From: DASRAJ01 sp039920305 | GTDB taxonomy: Bacteria > Bacteroidota > Bacteroidia > Chitinophagales > UBA10324 | Direction of reading: 5' to 3' | Length of the DNA: 7,368 nt | Assembly: GCA_039920305.1 (NCBI GenBank) | Contig: JBDSEA010000069.1 | Coordinates: 1-7,368 of the forward strand | In this document: positions 6,692 to 7,368 of the stretch, piece after piece | How positions within the stretch are numbered: the first letter of the stretch is position 1 | Layout: every line of letters begins with the position of its first letter | Program-made: the position numbers and the translations under genes | The notes under the pieces: generated by a model | Databases searched by the model: none | Told to the model about the DNA's origin: nothing | The model's input: only the letters and a program-made list of their open reading frames with translations

Positions 6692-7368
6692 TTATTGACC
6701 TTGATCAGGCGGCGTGTAATAATTCACGTATTTATTGAAAGCGTCCTGTGCTTTCTTATTTAAATCAGTCTCGGCGTTTTTCTGAGTCACCTGTACAATG
6801 TTATTGAGGATGTAAACCCCCTCGTTGATCTCCGGAGTATAATATTTACGCTTATCGACATCAAGTGAAGTGTAGTAGCGCAACTGATCAGTATACACAT
6901 CAAGGCAACGCTGCAGAATTACTTTTCCTTTTTCCCTTGCCCCGGCATCATAGTAATTTTTGCCCAGGGCTACATTTATTGTTGCGACCGGTACATTCTT
7001 TTCGGGAAGAACGGCCATGCATTTATCCAGTACCTGAATTGCTGAATCCATTTTTCCTTCCTGGATCAGCGCCGCAGAGAGCCGCGCAAAATTGCTTCGA
7101 AGGTTGGTTACCATCCGGTTAATATTTTCATCGAGGTAAACATCATGCTTGTCAACGCCGCCCCATGCAAACTTGTGCATCATGTTATTGTACATCACAT
7201 CACTTTGCACACCACCCGGCAATCCATCTTCCTGCTTGGTGATATAAGGTACGAGGCGGTAGGTCAACCCTTCCTGCTGAAAATAATTATTCAGTCCGAG
7301 ATATGCATCGGATTGAACCGAGATTGCAAAATAGATCGGGCGCTTCCACAAGTTACTGCGGAGGATTT
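6692..7368 (-). CDS. C-terminal part of a DUF2723 family membrane protein (5' end outside the window)
   Basis: The reading frame runs off the right edge with no stop, so only about the last 224 residues are seen; the in-frame TTG at 7351 is internal. The fragment begins with NLWKRPIYFAISV, then DAYLGLNNYFQQEGLTYRLVPY, SDVMYNNMMHKFAWGG and VYLDENINRM, a pattern typical of the end of DUF2723 proteins in Bacteroidota. It continues into TPR-like helices (RLSAALIQEGKMDSAIQVL, then INVALGKNYYDAGAREKGKV) and ends PPDQGQ. Full members are usually large, with a multi-membrane-segment GT-C-like N-terminal part, and are regarded as probable glycosyltransferases of the envelope. The membrane part is outside the window, so the activity is inferred from the family only. 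The gene probably leads the rlmB transcript. Confidence 0.85.
   Translation of the reverse strand, partial: ILRSNLWKRPIYFAISVQSDAYLGLNNYFQQEGLTYRLVPYITKQEDGLPGGVQSDVMYNNMMHKFAWGGVDKHDVYLDENINRMVTNLRSNFARLSAALIQEGKMDSAIQVLDKCMAVLPEKNVPVATINVALGKNYYDAGAREKGKVILQRCLDVYTDQLRYYTSLDVDKRKYYTPEINEGVYILNNIVQVTQKNAETDLNKKAQDAFNKYVNYYTPPDQGQ

Overview
The window reads as chromosomal DNA of a Bacteroidota species of moderate GC content. The evidence is a type IX secretion (T9SS) C-terminal sorting domain, a DUF2723 membrane protein with the ending typical of this phylum, a Bacteroidota-style YfhO protein, an SDR-type L-threonine dehydrogenase, and promoter-like sites matching the phylum's TTTG / TAnnTTTG consensus. 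I cannot name a genus. No mobile element, CRISPR array, tRNA or rRNA gene is visible.

Layout from left to right. Positions 2-502 (+) hold the 3' end of a secreted DNRLRE-type protein with a T9SS sorting tail. Its stop is followed by a bidirectional terminator hairpin (519-557) shared with the convergent yfhO-like gene (557-3082, -). That gene encodes an 841-residue multi-pass membrane protein. A short divergent promoter region (about 3083-3193) separates it from an SDR-family L-threonine 3-dehydrogenase gene (3194-4135, +). A 421-base gap (4136-4556) lies between that gene and the convergent purT. The gap has no credible ORF but is rich in inverted repeats: a DnaA-box-like cluster, at least three hairpins and two exact TATGTTTG boxes. 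On the right, three genes read leftward in the order DUF2723 protein (3' end only, 6692-7368), rlmB (5876-6631) and purT (4557-5750).

How the genes relate. purT (purine synthesis from formate), tdh (threonine breakdown towards glycine) and rlmB (23S rRNA 2'-O-methylation) are housekeeping functions. A weak link is that glycine is a precursor of GAR, the PurT substrate. The two large membrane proteins (YfhO-like and DUF2723) both belong to families thought to be GT-C-like glycosyltransferases, and a T9SS cargo gene sits beside one of them. A shared role in cell-envelope or secreted-protein glycosylation is only a hypothesis.

Most of the window is ordinary. I found no convincing new multi-gene system. 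The parts most worth a second look are the structured gap at 4136-4556, the G8 tract inside the yfhO-like gene, and the roughly ten-residue insertion in PurT.
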